A program made the translations under genes and the position numbers. Positions 44,706 through 56,660 of a stretch of DNA of 64,000 bases are shown in pieces; position 1 is the stretch's first letter; each line of letters starts with the position of its first letter. The notes under the pieces were generated by a model. That model saw nothing but the letters and a program-made list of their open reading frames with translations, searched no databases and had not been told where the DNA came from. This DNA is from Serpula lacrymans var. lacrymans S7.9 (lineage: Eukaryota > Basidiomycota > Agaricomycetes > Boletales > Serpulaceae): NCBI RefSeq assembly GCF_000218685.1, contig NW_006763293.1:986720-1050719 (forward strand), read 5' to 3'.

Positions 44706-47700
44706 CTATCGGCCTTGTTGATTATGTTGACCGTGTCGGCTAAGGTCTGAAGAAATATCACCGAGCGAAAACGGTAAATCGGGATCAAGCCCAAATGCAC
44801 CAGCGTCAAAAGTCTGCCAGAGTGAATCTTGATCTCCAGCTACTGAATATCCGCCTGTGTTATAATTGCGGATATAGTCCAGGCCATGAAAGGGAAGTCC
44901 TGGTGTGGCAAAAGACGCGGTGGGAGGTGTGGTGGATAATCCAGAGTACCCCATATCTGATGCCCCGTACCATGTAGGGTCCACATTGGACTGAGAATCG
45001 TATGGATGTGAGTACGACAGAGAATTATTCTGTAAAACGGGGGAGTACATCTCGAGGCCCTGCTGCTCAGCATTGCTACCATCCCAGTGGGAGGAGCTCC
45101 CTTGACCCATGTTATGCTGAGACTGCAGTCCATATTCGAGATCAAATTGGGATGGCGACGAGACGTGGAGGGGGGATAAAGGAACTGCAGAATAATTGCT
45201 ATATGGCGATGCTACCATCATCCTCGGGCTGGCTTCTTGATTTTGAGACGCATCAAGGTTTGATATTGAAGGGGATGGTAGATTCACCGAAGCGGGCGAA
45301 CTATGCGGACTGGACTTGCCTGGGGCAGAGCCCGGACTGGCATATATGCCATGATATGAGGCCAGGTGGCTTCCCGCCCTATCGAAGCCTTCGCTCTCAT
45401 CATGACCACGCTTGCGTGACGTTGACCTATTTCGCTGAGCTATAAGTAAAAAAAAGTTAATAAAATAAGGAATAAGTTTTTGGAAAAGGACGCACAGTCT
45501 ACGCGATAAGCAGAAGCAACAGGAGCCCGGCGGGTAGTATTGGTCGAATCTCGAGAACGACTGATGCGCCTTGGCTTGCCCTTGACGGGGCGGATTATGG
45601 TAGGCACAGGTGATGACGGCGAAGCTGCAAGAGAGCGTCGGCGTTCGAGCATAACAGGCGGCACGGTCGAAGGGGCTGCCATAGGACCACCTTGCCTCCC
45701 ACCAGCGGACGACTTGATAGCTTCATCGGCGGTTTTGGCCAAGTCCGTGAGCAGCTCTTTGCATTTTCGAGCGCCAGGCCAGTACCCCTCCCAAGATTCC
45801 AGGGCAGCAAAACAACTCTTGGCTTCCTCCATTGCGACAATTGCCGCTCTCGTATCGGAGCAGTGCATGGCGTAAAGCAGTATAATCACAGCGGAGCTGA
45901 AAAGATGCTGAATAAAAAATGCGAGATGATGGGAAGGGGGTATCACATTGTGGATAGAGGGGGCCAGATGGATACACGAGCGGGCAGAGGCTACGGCCTT
46001 CGCAGTAGAATTGGGAGCGATGAGCTGATCGCGCTTGACGGGTAAGAAATTACGATGAAGTGTCGTGAGAACAGAGTAATAATGGCTGCACAATACGGCT
46101 CCCATAGTGACTTGTTTGTCGTTAACAGACTCGTTCCTGAACTCCGCGGGAAGATTGTTACACCACTGTGTCAGTTCCTGATCGAGTGCATCGACGGAGC
46201 GTTGGAGTTCAGCCTTCCTTTCAGGCTCCAGGATCTCCTTGCAGTTCTCGATGGCGTAAACTTCTCTGAGAATCCGTCCGGCTATCTTGTACAAGTTCGT
46301 TATAGCGAGAGTGCCATCCATGAGAGATGGGTAATTCTGCGACAGCGGAGCTCCACTGAAATACTCAGGGAGGTTCTCGTCATCCACGCCTACAGGGTCT
46401 TCAACGTCACAATCCGAGTCCTCTATGCCGAGCGGACGTCCTAAAGCAAGAGCAAGCATGCGATCCAGGGCATAGACCCCCCACCATATCTTTCTTCGAG
46501 TTTCTTTCTCGATAGGAGTTATCAGTAATCGTCGAGGTGATCGCTGCGTAAGGGGTTTGAGTGCGCAGAACTAAGTTGTAGACAACGATAACACTTACAT
46601 GAAGGCCCAAATCTTGCGCAGTGCGTACTGCTTGTCCCACGAGAAGCCACGCTTGTGGTAAGCAGTTGACTGAGCACAGGAATGACGACATGAGAATAAA
46701 GCATTGAACGTGGGATACTTGGATGGTTGCGTGGCTGATATAATGTAATATCAAGGCTCTGATAAGAGTATATGTGAATAGTAATTTGATTCAGGGCAAC
46801 TTGAACGTACCTTTCGTAATAGACCATGCCCATTCCACCATCGTCTAAAGTCTCTCCTTTCAGACGGGGGTCATTAATGAGCCTAGCGGCGCATGCAAAG
46901 ACAGCGAAAACGACGGAAATAAAGGCAGCCTCGGTCTTTGCTATGACAGCGTCATTTCTATTGGCCATCACAGACTTGTATTGCTGCATGAATGAGGGCT
47001 TATCGAGAATCGGCATTAGGAAGTGAAGGCGCGTAAAATACGCGTCGACCTATAGAAAGAGATGTATTAGATAATCGTAACCATCCTAAACAATGAAATG
47101 GTGACTGACAAGCTTATCGGCCAAATCCTCGTCGGGATATTCGACTTCCTCTGGACCAGGGAGGGCGTGGACCTTCCCAAAGAAGACAGAAGCGGGAAAA
47201 TATAGTTTGTTGACACTTGGACCTGGTGCTCGTGGATCTTCTTCCATGGGTGATACGCGGTGTAGAGGAGACGTCGTGAGAGCCTTGAATGATTGTATGA
47301 GAGACATCGTGGAGGATCCGCCTATCCACCGCATGTGACCGTGTTCGTCAAGGGCAAGCTGGCCGAAAGATTCGGAAACGTCATCTTCAACCTTGATAGA
47401 TTGGGATGATTCGGGAGATGACTTGTCCTCCACATGAGCGTCTTTCGGTGGGAACGTCATTGCCTGCAAAAGAGTAGACGCCTGAGGCAAGGCATCTGAC
47501 TCCGAGCTTCCGGATGGGCCAGGGACCACTGGAATGTTGAGAGTGGGCCCCAGCTGCTCGAGAACAGGAGTGATCTGGGTGAATAGGGACTCCATGTGGA
47601 GAAGACGGGCCTCTAGTTCCTGCACATAGCTGGAGAATGGTGAGAGACATGTCCACGGAGAGAATAGATGTGGACTCACTGTCTGCTTAAAGCCGCCCTG

Positions 47701-48118
47701 TCCTTGGTCTGAAGCCAAGCACAACTAGATCCAGAGGCCTGGCATTGGGAACAGGTGGGCTCGCATCCATCGCACTTAATCTTCTTGCGTCTGAGGAAAG
47801 TGGATGAGGAAACGGAGAAAAAAGATGGTGAAACACGATGACGATAGAGACCAACCTGCAACTTTCACATGCCCGCCATACTCTGCGCCTCTGTAGCTGC
47901 ACAGGCTTCAAGCCCACGTCTGGCGAGGACTGGTGCTCTTCGTCGATACGCTTTTTCTTTGATTGATGGGTCATGGATTGCGAGTTGTCGTTTTGGCCCA
48001 TACGGTTGTAAAGAAATTGTGTCTGAGCAACCTGGGGGAATGTGACCGCTCTTCGGGGAGCATTAGGAAAGGTCGGGTCGGTCCGACGCCAGACATGACT
48101 AAGCATCTGCCGGTCCAT
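44706..48118 (-). CDS. Zn(2)-Cys(6) fungal-specific transcription factor
   Basis: A multi-exon minus-strand gene from the ATG at 48118 to the stop at 44706. The binuclear zinc cluster spans the first intron: CESCR before it and RKKIKCDGCEPTCSQC after, giving C-x2-C-x6-C-x6-C-x2-C-x6-C. A short coiled dimerisation region (LEARLLHMESLFTQITPVLEQ) follows, then an acidic linker. The fungal_trans domain (about 47020-45480) has FACAARLINDPR, QAWLLVGQAVRTAQDLGLH, and further along YYSVLTTLHRNF. The C-terminal 300 residues are Ser/Gln/Tyr-rich and likely activating. Several exons have alternative frames; those listed above were chosen by domain continuity. Regulated pathway is unknown. Confidence 0.88.
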
Positions 48119-49176
48119 CTCTTATCTGTCCACGCCGTCAGCGCCTCAGCCACAGCATCTCCCTTCCGCGCTTTCCTCTTACCTGTACACAGTGGAGCTC
48201 GCTCTTGACGAGGACAATAGACGTCCTTATGGACAATTGGGGTCTTTGGTTGCTGTACGTCTTGCCAACCCTTCTCCTTTTCACCCATTCCAATATATAC
48301 CTCTGCGGAAATGAATATTTTTCATTTCACAGATAGCTGTGACGATCCCGCATGGACTGTTCCGAGTTATGTATGTCTCCCGGTCGCCCACATACCCGTA
48401 TCCGTCGCACGGTACTCCCGGGACGAGAAGAATAGCCTCGAGTCTCATTCCTCTCTCATTTACTTCATGTTCTCTCCCGTCCGAACAAGGGCTTTGCGCA
48501 GACTCGCGATCAAGCGTACTTATCGTCGACCTGTCGTTGGAGTGCCAAGGCCCCTCATTCGAGTTTCCATTCCTTAGGCGCTAGTGGGTGATTCCGAGCT
48601 GCGTCAGCCTTATACCACATGGTCCCGATCGTTCAGTCGTGCGTCTCCGCTGTTGTTTTTAGCTCAAGAAGTCTTGATTGTCTCGCAACCGTATCACGCT
48701 TATGGCGACAGAGTCACTCCAATGGCTTGTATTAAGGGCAGCTCTTGTGCTGCGCGCTGTGTAAGGCTTCTCCGTTTGGTTCTGGCTAAGTTTTGCCTAG
48801 GCGAAAACTTGCTGACATTTCATGTTGGAGCATGACTTGGGTGGGGTATACGGAGACTTTGTGTCTCCGAGAACAAACAGTGGATGGTATTGGTCCCTGG
48901 TAACATTAGCACGTCTTCCGTACTTTGTTTATTCTCTCTAGAAGCCACTCGTAGAATGCACCATAAAATTAGACAATTTGTAGTACTAAGGAAGGTCGAG
49001 GCACAAAAAGTACTAGCAAGTACTGCTCTTCACTGCAAACCTCGAGATACGGCAAGGCGGCTCGCCTACTTTATTACCCTATTTGGCGCCACGTGTTGTT
49101 TAGCCATGTTATAGCCACAAGTGGCGCTCGTGCAAACTTTGGCAGGACCACTTGCTGCTAAGGCGCGAGCTCTGAT
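48119..49176. other. Intergenic, no gene recognised
   Basis: About 1.06 kb between divergent genes (zinc-cluster factor and Pab2-type protein). Only short ORFs. The 48119-48300 part is a plausible 5' UTR or promoter of the regulator. Confidence 0.45.
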
Positions 49177-50103
49177 ATGACCGACGTAGAGACAAACCAG
49201 CTTCCAGCACCCGAGGGTGCTGACCCAATGCTTGACGATGGAGAAGAAGCTGAGTCTAAAGTGACGAACCCTTACTCATTTATCAGGCGGACTACTTAAT
49301 GAAACATTCGGGATCGTATTTCACAGGAAATTCAACTCATGAAGCAGCGGGTGGAGGAGATGGAGAGGGAGGCGAAAAAACTACGTGAGCTACAGGCTGC
49401 GGCTGAGACTGCAAATGGTGGAACCAGTACAGAAAGCGATTCTGGCGTGCCAATGGAGACGGAGGAGGAAAAAGCTCTGTCAGACAGTCGGAGCGTGTTC
49501 GTCGGTAATGTGAATGCTGCCCGCTATCGCGATAGATGACTCTTATCCCTGAACTTTTCTGGAACACAAAATACGCTAGGTGGATTATGGTGCGACACCT
49601 GAAGAAATTCAAGCGCATTTCCAAGCCTGTGGAACGATCAACCGAGTTACCATACTATGTGACAAATTTACTGGACACCCCAAAGGGTACGACCATCATA
49701 CACTCCTATTCGCATTATATTTTGGTCTCCTGACGTCCATTACGATTGATTGTTTCAGATACGCATATGTCGAATTTGCAGAGCCAGATTTCATTGATGC
49801 AGCATTAGCCATGGACAATTCCTTATTCCGTGGTCGACTTATTAAGGTGGGAGTCATCTATGCGTGGATCATGCTTGTCACTCACGCCATTCGCTCAGGT
49901 AACATCAAAGCGAACTAATATTCCCGGGTTTAATGGCCGTGGCAGGGGTCGGGGTGCTTATAGAGGCGGATACAGAGGAGGATACAGAGGTGGTTGGGCA
50001 GGTTACAGCCCCTATCGAGCGCGCGGGAGGTACGTCAGCCTTCTAATTTTCACATATGTTCCTTCACCAAGAGCATTCCAGGGGACGGGGACGTGGATAT
50101 TAA
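49177..50103 (+). CDS. Nuclear poly(A)-binding protein, PABPN1/Pab2 type (RRM + RGG)
   Basis: Exons 49177-49260, 49327-49509, 49580-49686, 49759-49846, 49899-50029 and 50082-50103 give 204 aa. An acidic N-terminus is followed by a coiled coil ([19 protein letters not shown]) and a single RRM with RNP2 (SVFVGNV) and RNP1 (KGYAYVEF), both rebuilt across introns. The conserved RLIKV...SKRTNIPG strand comes next, then an Arg/Gly tail of repeated YRGG units ending RGRGRGY. Coiled coil, RRM and RGG in this order define the PABPN1/Pab2 family, which binds nuclear poly(A) and affects tail length and RNA decay. The RGG tail is a likely arginine methylation target. Confidence 0.92.
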
Positions 50104-50426
50104 TCATAAAAATGGACTGTGTGGTCAGTTCAACACACGCTCATGTTTGTACGTCAACGACACCTGGCTTATGTACTGTTACGGTGCTTGGGGGTTTGTC
50201 CCGACCAAAGGCGGTTCCTCTACGTACATTTCTGGTCTCTTTCTCCCCACTACACCATGTATTGTTCAGAATTCCCGATTTTGAAATTTTACAGCAATTT
50301 ATAATGCCTTTCTATAAGCCTTACTCGCATAAACGTGCAGATTCAAAAAGTTGATGGAAAGACAAAAGCGTCGTACTCGGCATATGCCGAGTTCTGAATC
50401 TGAATCTGAACCTGCAGTTTGTCTCC
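50104..50426. other. Intergenic, 3' UTR and promoter
   Basis: About 320 bp between the Pab2-type gene and bL19m, same orientation. No gene seen. Confidence 0.4.
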
Positions 50427-51005
50427 ATGTCTGGCTATTGCTCTCTAAAGACTAGTAGTACGCCGCGCAGGATGTCATTGAGCATGTTCAAAATATGTCG
50501 GGCGTTCAGCAGACCAATGTCAACGGCGCCGAGCTCGTATCCATTCTCTAAAGTAGCCATAGTGCCTCCCCCACCTGCCATTCCCAACCAAGAGGCACTT
50601 ATCAAAGGCAAAGGTCTCATGCCATACTTGCACCAGACTTTACCGCATCCTACGAAACAAAAATGGCTAGCCACGCTTTTTGCACGCAGACACCCAGAGC
50701 GCCTTCTTCCCGGGTCAGTGCTCACCGTCACCCTCGAACACGCGCCCACCAGCTTTTCCGGCGTCCTCCTCTCCATGCGCCGCCGCGGCCCAGACACCTC
50801 CTTCGTCCTCCGCAACGTCATCCAGCGGACGGGGGTGGAGATGCAGTTCTTCGTCAACTCTCCCCACCTGAAGGATATCAAAATCGTGCAGAGGGCGGGC
50901 GGCGGAGGGGGGAAGGAGGGCAGACGGCAGCGAAGAGCGAAATTGTTCTTCTTGCGCGATTCTCCAGAGAAGATGTCGGCGATTTCTGCGGGTGTGAAGG
51001 CATAG
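50427..51005 (+). CDS. Mitochondrial large-subunit ribosomal protein bL19m
   Basis: A single exon, 192 aa from the first ATG; a second ATG at 50472 would give a shorter, more typical presequence (MSLSMFKICRAFSRPMS). The conserved bL19 fold lies at about residues 95-180: PGSVLTVTLEHAP, FSGVLLSMRRRG, SFVLRNVIQRTGVEMQF, and a C-terminal RRAKLFFLRDSPEKMSAI block. A Gly-rich insertion (AGGGGGKEGRRQRR) precedes the last strand. The protein belongs to the mitochondrial ribosome large subunit. Which ATG is used cannot be told here. Confidence 0.9.
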   Translation: MSGYCSLKTSSTPRRMSLSMFKICRAFSRPMSTAPSSYPFSKVAIVPPPPAIPNQEALIKGKGLMPYLHQTLPHPTKQKWLATLFARRHPERLLPGSVLTVTLEHAPTSFSGVLLSMRRRGPDTSFVLRNVIQRTGVEMQFFVNSPHLKDIKIVQRAGGGGGKEGRRQRRAKLFFLRDSPEKMSAISAGVKA

Positions 51006-51657
51006 GTTTTTTTTGCTTTGGGAGGGGGGGTAGGTGCGCTCTTGATTCTCATTAAACATCTCGTTTATTTAATTTCTGTCGGGCTGGCAGATTGAGGAAA
51101 CCGGTGCTCTTCGAAAGCCGTTGATCTCGTACACCTCTTCGACCTTGCAGCAGCAGCAACAGCAAGCCAAGCGAAACCCACCCCATCGTCCTACTGAGCC
51201 CGTTATGGGCCATCATTTCATGCAAGGAAGGTAGTGATACAATTGCAAAAAAAACCTGCACCTGGCTTTCTTTTTACACCACACATATTCAATAATTACT
51301 GTAATTTGGTCAACCAAGCAATGCGAGATTGAATTCCTCATAAATTTTCATTGCTCATATATCCTATCTAGCAGTAGCAAGGCTTTGCACGACATGCCTG
51401 AGCTTGAGCAAGAAAGAGAGATATATAGAGAAAAACAGGTTCTGATCGGCGGGGTGAGGGTGTGGTCAAATAATGTTTGACCGGCCCAAATAGGGTGGCG
51501 AAGGTCGCCGCTGCGGTAACTCCATCAGCGTTGCACGCTTGTGGCACGTTGCCTCTCCAGCCAGGCTACCTGCTCGCATACCCTCACCTCTCGCCATCCC
51601 TCTCTCTCCAAAAGAAAAAAAAAAAGTAAACATAGAATAAAGCGGATAAAGAGAGTC
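51006..51657. other. Intergenic, no gene recognised
   Basis: About 650 bp with CAG/GCA-rich and AT-rich patches and an AG-rich tract (AAAGAAAAAAAAAAAG, 51611-51626) just before the next start. No gene seen. Confidence 0.45.
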
Positions 51658-53844
51658 ATGCACAGAAACTCCCGTTCTCTGCGCGCCCTCGCCATCTCTC
51701 CCAAACCCTCGTCCACCCCGGCCTCCCCACCCTCACCGACGTTCTCAGACGCAACCCATGCCTCCGCTATGAACTTTGGTGCCGGTGGTCCAGAGAAAAT
51801 CATCACTCGGACGAATCTCAAGGCGAGTCTCCAAGCATACGACGAAGTACGTGTTCTCTCGTCTTTCGTTTCACCGAAAGCACTGCAAACCACGATTTAT
51901 TCATATCGACACCACCTCGCCTTCCACCCACCTCACCTCCACCCATCTCACCGCACCGCACCACCCCACTCGACGCTACATAGCTCATGAACACCAGTGC
52001 GAACTACCGTGCAGCACTCATCAACATGGCACAGGTGACGGCTGCGTTTGCGGACGCTATGGATAGGTGTGCGGGGTACGTGCGTTCCCTCGCCGGCTTT
52101 CTCGGTCGTCAAACGTGGAGGGGGGAGGCTTTTTCGTGTGGTGCTGACATGGCTTCTCTTTATCTTTTGATAGGATGAAGGGTCCTTCGTATGAAGCTGG
52201 GACGAGACTTCAGGCTGCATCCGGCTTGCATCACCTCATAGGAAACCACTGGCACGTTCTCGTGAGTCACCCGCCACCTCACTCACCCACCCACTCTATC
52301 AATTATCAACTCTATCAACCACCCAAAAAAAACGCTCATGACTCTATTTCCCCTAATTCGCTTGACTCATCCCTTGTTTGGTTTCACAGTCAGAGACGCT
52401 CGATAAGAAGTTCGAGAAACCACTGCGCCAACATCTGGATACGTACAAGACAATAGTGAACGTACGTACTAGCGTCTGCCGTCCAGCGCACGCACGCACT
52501 TGTTCTGCTTCTCCCGGGATGTCGCTTACCCGGTTTTTGTTAATCTGTGAAATCAGGAACGATCAGCTTCATACGAGAAGGCGCTCCATGCAAAGAGTCA
52601 AATTATCCATGAAACTGAGATGAATAACATGAATAAGAAACAGCGCAGTGCGTCTTTATCGGAACACGATGGACTTCAATTCAATTTCTTATTCTTATTG
52701 CCATCTCCCTTATTATTTCATATAATTCATCATCGCCCATCGTCGTCATCATCGAAACGTGCTTCCATCAGACCTTCAAAGCTTTCGAGAAGCCCTGGCC
52801 GTCCTGCAGCGGCAAGTAGACGAACTAGATGAATTAAAGGCGCAGCATTATCAAGAAATAATGGAGCACGAAGAAGAAGTCTGGAACGTGGTCCAGGGCA
52901 AGGTTCGCACTCTCAGAACTCTTTGAGCTACCCATCGCCGCCCAAAAAACCCCTGCTGAATTGAAAAACGTTATTTACTTTTTGTTTGCTTCTTGGTTGA
53001 TTGATGGCTCGAACCCACCAATAAAAAAAACCACAGGTCTGCGTCGCGGTTCGCTCCACTATGGACGTCTTTGATAGGTTTACTGCAAAAACGTACGAGT
53101 CCCGATTATCATGTGAGACAATCTCGTGCGCGCACACGTACTCATACCTCCTTCCCTAGGTCCGACCCCGTACTAGAGCCCATGCTCCAGTCCGTCCCCG
53201 ATCCCTTCGACTCCTACGGACCTCCGCAAGCCGAAGACCAGATCTTCACGATATTGCCACCCTTGGCCGTCATCGCCAACGCCCCTTCGCCTTCGCCAAG
53301 TCCGATGACGACGACGCCACCCCAGAGCGTCGACATCTCGCCTGCCGTCATGAACCACTCTTGGATGGCTGCCCATACCAACGGAGGCGGAGGCGGAAGC
53401 GGGGGAGGAGGGGGGTTCATGGCAGAATCGACGTCGGAGTGGGCAGACGTGCCCTCCCCGTCGTCTACCCCTCCCCGCGCGTCCTCCCCGTCCTCGACCG
53501 TCAAACGGAGGCCATCGCATCCGCCCTCAAACTACAGCGCACGAAAAGCAGAGTCCAAGCTGCGCAGCGTCCTCTCCGTCATCGACGAGAGTCTGGCGCG
53601 CCAGTCCCCGTCCTCGCCCACGAGCGATCACGCGGAGACGGACAGGCAGGTGCTAGAGCCCCATTCCGAAGTGAACGGAGGCGGTGGGCTGGTGACGAAT
53701 TGGGGGTCGTTTGGATATGGCGAATCGCCATATGGGGTGGACAGCGGTGAGGTGACACCGCGACATTCGACGCTGTTTGCGTCCTCTGCTTTGGACCCTG
53801 ATGTAGCTGGGCGTCATAGTCCTCATTCAGACGAGACTGCCTGA
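51658..53844 (+). CDS. Ivy1-like I-BAR domain protein
   Basis: Eight exons (51658-51846, 51984-52075, 52174-52261, 52390-52461, 52557-52647, 52772-52902, 53037-53092, 53160-53844) give 467 aa. A Ser/Pro-rich N-terminus precedes an all-helical region (about residues 45-235): NLKASLQAYDELMNTSANY, AGMKGPSYEAGTRLQAASGLHHLI, TLDKKFEKPLRQHL, NLQSFREALAVLQRQVDEL and WNVVQGKVCVAVRSTMDVFDR. This is the Ivy1-type I-BAR (inverse BAR) domain, which binds phospholipids and, in yeast, acts at the vacuole with Ypt7 and TORC1/EGO. The C-terminal half is Ser/Pro/Gly-rich and disordered, with a GGGGGSGGGGG run. All joints keep frame. Confidence 0.85.
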
Positions 53845-53970
53845 GTTGTGTCGTCGAGCGCTTTGTCATATTTTAGTGTCACATCCCGTTTACCAAGCAT
53901 GGAAATCCCAATGTTATTTGTATATACATGATTATATGGTACCCTTCTTTGAGCACTACCCTGGACAATT

Positions 53971-56542
53971 TTATCTTGGCTGAATACCATATTGATGCAA
54001 GACGTCCTTGTTAATGGCCGCCGGGCTCTTGAAGAGGGGATCGGTTCCCGCGCCCGTTTTAGGAAAGGCAATAACGTCTCGAATGGACGGCGTCTTGCAG
54101 AGAATGGACATTAGACGATCAAAACCTAATGGCACCCCAAAGTCAACATGGGTCCTCGTACATGAACCAAAGGAAAAGTACCGAGAGCGATTCCGCCATG
54201 AGGAGGGGCGCCACAGCGAAGGGCGTGAAGAAGGTGGTTGAAAGAAGCCTTCTCGGACTGGTCAAGCTGGTGAAAGCATGGATGAGAAGAGATGGATTGA
54301 TGATATGTATATAATAGGGTACCTGTAGAACCTCGGAAAAGATGTAGTCCTGCATGGCAGCATCGTGCACGCGAACCGAGCCACCACCGATCTCTACGCC
54401 ATTGAGGACTAGATCATAATGTTGCCCGCGAACCTGAAGAGGGAAACACCCGGGGGGATGAGAAGGAGAGAAATGGAAGATGGAGATGACAGACTTGGTG
54501 TATGCGTCCGTCGTACAAGGCTTCGATATCCTGCCACATGGGTGCCGTAAAGGGATGATGGGTGCTACTCCACCTTCCCTTTGCCAAGAATTCTTTTTCG
54601 TCGTCTGCGCGGGTAAAGAGGGGGAACTCGGTGACCCAGAGAAAGTGTGGATCTTGAGACGGTGTGCAGTCCCCTGGAGAATGATGAGACGTGGTGATTG
54701 CGTAGGGAGAGAAGACGGGTTACCGATAGCTTGGGCAGACTCGAATAAGTGGGTCCTTATTCGTCCCAAGGGAGTGGACCCACCCTGGATGGATTACATG
54801 GGGAATATAGGGGGAATGTATTAATAGGACTCACCTCGAGGAATTTGGTTCTGCGGGATAGATAGACGGTATCGCCTACGGAGAGCCTCAAGGCGTCGTT
54901 GAGGGACGGTGCTTGGGGGTGAGGGAGGGGCGGAATGAGGCCACGTGGAGAAATAGCGTCGGATAGCCAGGATGGATAGTTGGCGTCGGTGAGTTGGATG
55001 CGATCCTGAAGACGATGCAGGGTAGTCGGGAGTGGCAAGGAAGAGGGACTCACGATGTTAGGGTTGTGATTCTGATAGCGATGATTTGCACGGAGGAAGG
55101 CGTGGTCGTGGGAAGAACGGACGATGAGGGCGTCCAGAGTATGGTCTCGATTGGCGAGGGGCAGATGGGAAGAGAGGTCGAGTATCTGGACTGAAATGAG
55201 AAGAGGAGAAAAGGGGGGTGGAGGGACGTACCTCGAGGCCATAGCGAGTGTCTGGTTTGTCTGAGCCATACTGGAAGGGGATGAGCAAGGGGTAGTAGAT
55301 GGAGGGAAGGGGGAACGTACACGTGACATGGCTTCGTGATAGGTGATGACAGGGAATGAATGTGGAAGAGGATAGGCCTCGAGGTCGTGCCAGATGGTGT
55401 GCAATAGGGACTGGATGACGGTGCGAAGCTGGGTACCGCCGATACGCCATTGGTTTGAGTTTGGGGATGTGGCGGGAGCCGAGTTTCCCCAAGAGACAAA
55501 GGCCATCTCTAGGTCGAGCTGAGTGAATTCGGGCTGCCTGTCTTTTCTGCCGTCTTCGTCACGGAAGCATTTGGCGAATTGAAAGTAGCTGTCGACGGCT
55601 CCAGAGCAGATGAGGAGCTGCTTTGGCTGCTGCGGGGACTGTGGGAGAGCATAGAAGGAGGGGCCGTTCTGTGTGGCGAGACGGGAGGGGACGAGGAACT
55701 CGCGTGCACCCTCTGGGGAAGACTTGAGGAGGAGGGGTGTCTCGACCTCTGTGAAGCCTGGGGAGGGTGAGGAGGGCTGAGGGGGACGGGGAGAGACTGA
55801 CCTTTGTCGTGGAGGGCGTTGCGTATGAGGAGGGAGACGTGGCTGCGCTTGCGGATGTTGCTGGCGAGGGGAGGGCGGCGGAGATCGAGATGGCGGAAGC
55901 GGGCCCTGAGGTCTTCGTTGGGCTGGAGTGCGATCGGATGAGTGAGACGAAGAGCCTAATTGGGAAGACATACGAGGTTGGTGGGGTCGGAGGGGACGAA
56001 CGGCAGACGGCGATCCGCAGGATTGAGCAGCGTGTATTTATCGACCTCGACCTCGATCTCGCCCCTCGCTTCCTTTAAAGAAGCTGTCAGTGCGCGAGTG
56101 CAGAAAGAAGGGGCGACGCACGGCTCGGCGGGACTCGGCGGGGCGCACACACACGCGGCCCTCGATGAGCACCGTCGACTCAACAGGCACCGCGGACAGC
56201 CCACACAGCCCGGCCTTCTTCCGCTGCACGACCAGCTGCAGCGAACCAGAGGCGTCTTGGATCGGGAAGAACGACAGCGACTTGGACGCCCTCCTGAATA
56301 CACCCGTTCAGACACCCTCTCTCACAGACAGACAGCCAATCACCGTTCGGGAAGCAGCCACCCTGCGAGCACAACGCGTGTCCCGTCGTGCGCCGCACTC
56401 AGCTCACCGCACACATGCGTCCGTGGCGGGTACGGCGCTGGGCCAGTCAGCGCACACACACACCTGGCAGAGGCCACTCACCACAATGGGCAACACAACG
56501 GGCCAGAGATCGCGCACACTCGAGTACGCGTAAAGAGAGCAT
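53971..56542 (-). CDS. Mitochondrial aspartyl-tRNA synthetase
   Basis: A multi-exon minus-strand gene. The start at 56542 gives a clean presequence ([19 protein letters not shown]); an intron of about 43 nt then joins to [14 protein letters not shown]. The OB-fold anticodon domain follows ([34 protein letters not shown]). Catalytic domain blocks are [16 protein letters not shown], motif 1 region [21 protein letters not shown], motif 2 region [27 protein letters not shown], a bacterial-type insertion, and motif 3 near the end with [23 protein letters not shown] and the bacterial/mitochondrial C-terminus ([12 protein letters not shown]). It charges mitochondrial tRNA-Asp. It shares a 118-bp promoter interval with the divergent F-box gene. 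Confidence 0.93.
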
Positions 56543-56660
56543 TCCTGCGTGCACACGAGTTGATGCGAAAGAGAGTGTCTGCCCATTATGTAATCATCCT
56601 GCCAACCTGTGCATCCCCACTATAAAACGCTTCTTCCCCTCTCCCCTTCCTCCACACCCA
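56543..56660. promoter_or_regulatory. 118-bp bidirectional promoter interval with TATA box
   Basis: It lies between the start codons of mitochondrial AspRS (minus) and the F-box protein (plus). A TATAAAA box at 56621-56627 is about 35 bp before the F-box ATG and is followed by a pyrimidine-rich tract, typical of fungal start regions. Function is inferred. Confidence 0.55.

Noticed and set aside
56090..56533. Plus-strand ORFs upstream of the F-box gene (up to 147 codons)
   Set aside because: They overlap the N-terminal exons of mitochondrial AspRS on the other strand, which has clear family blocks.
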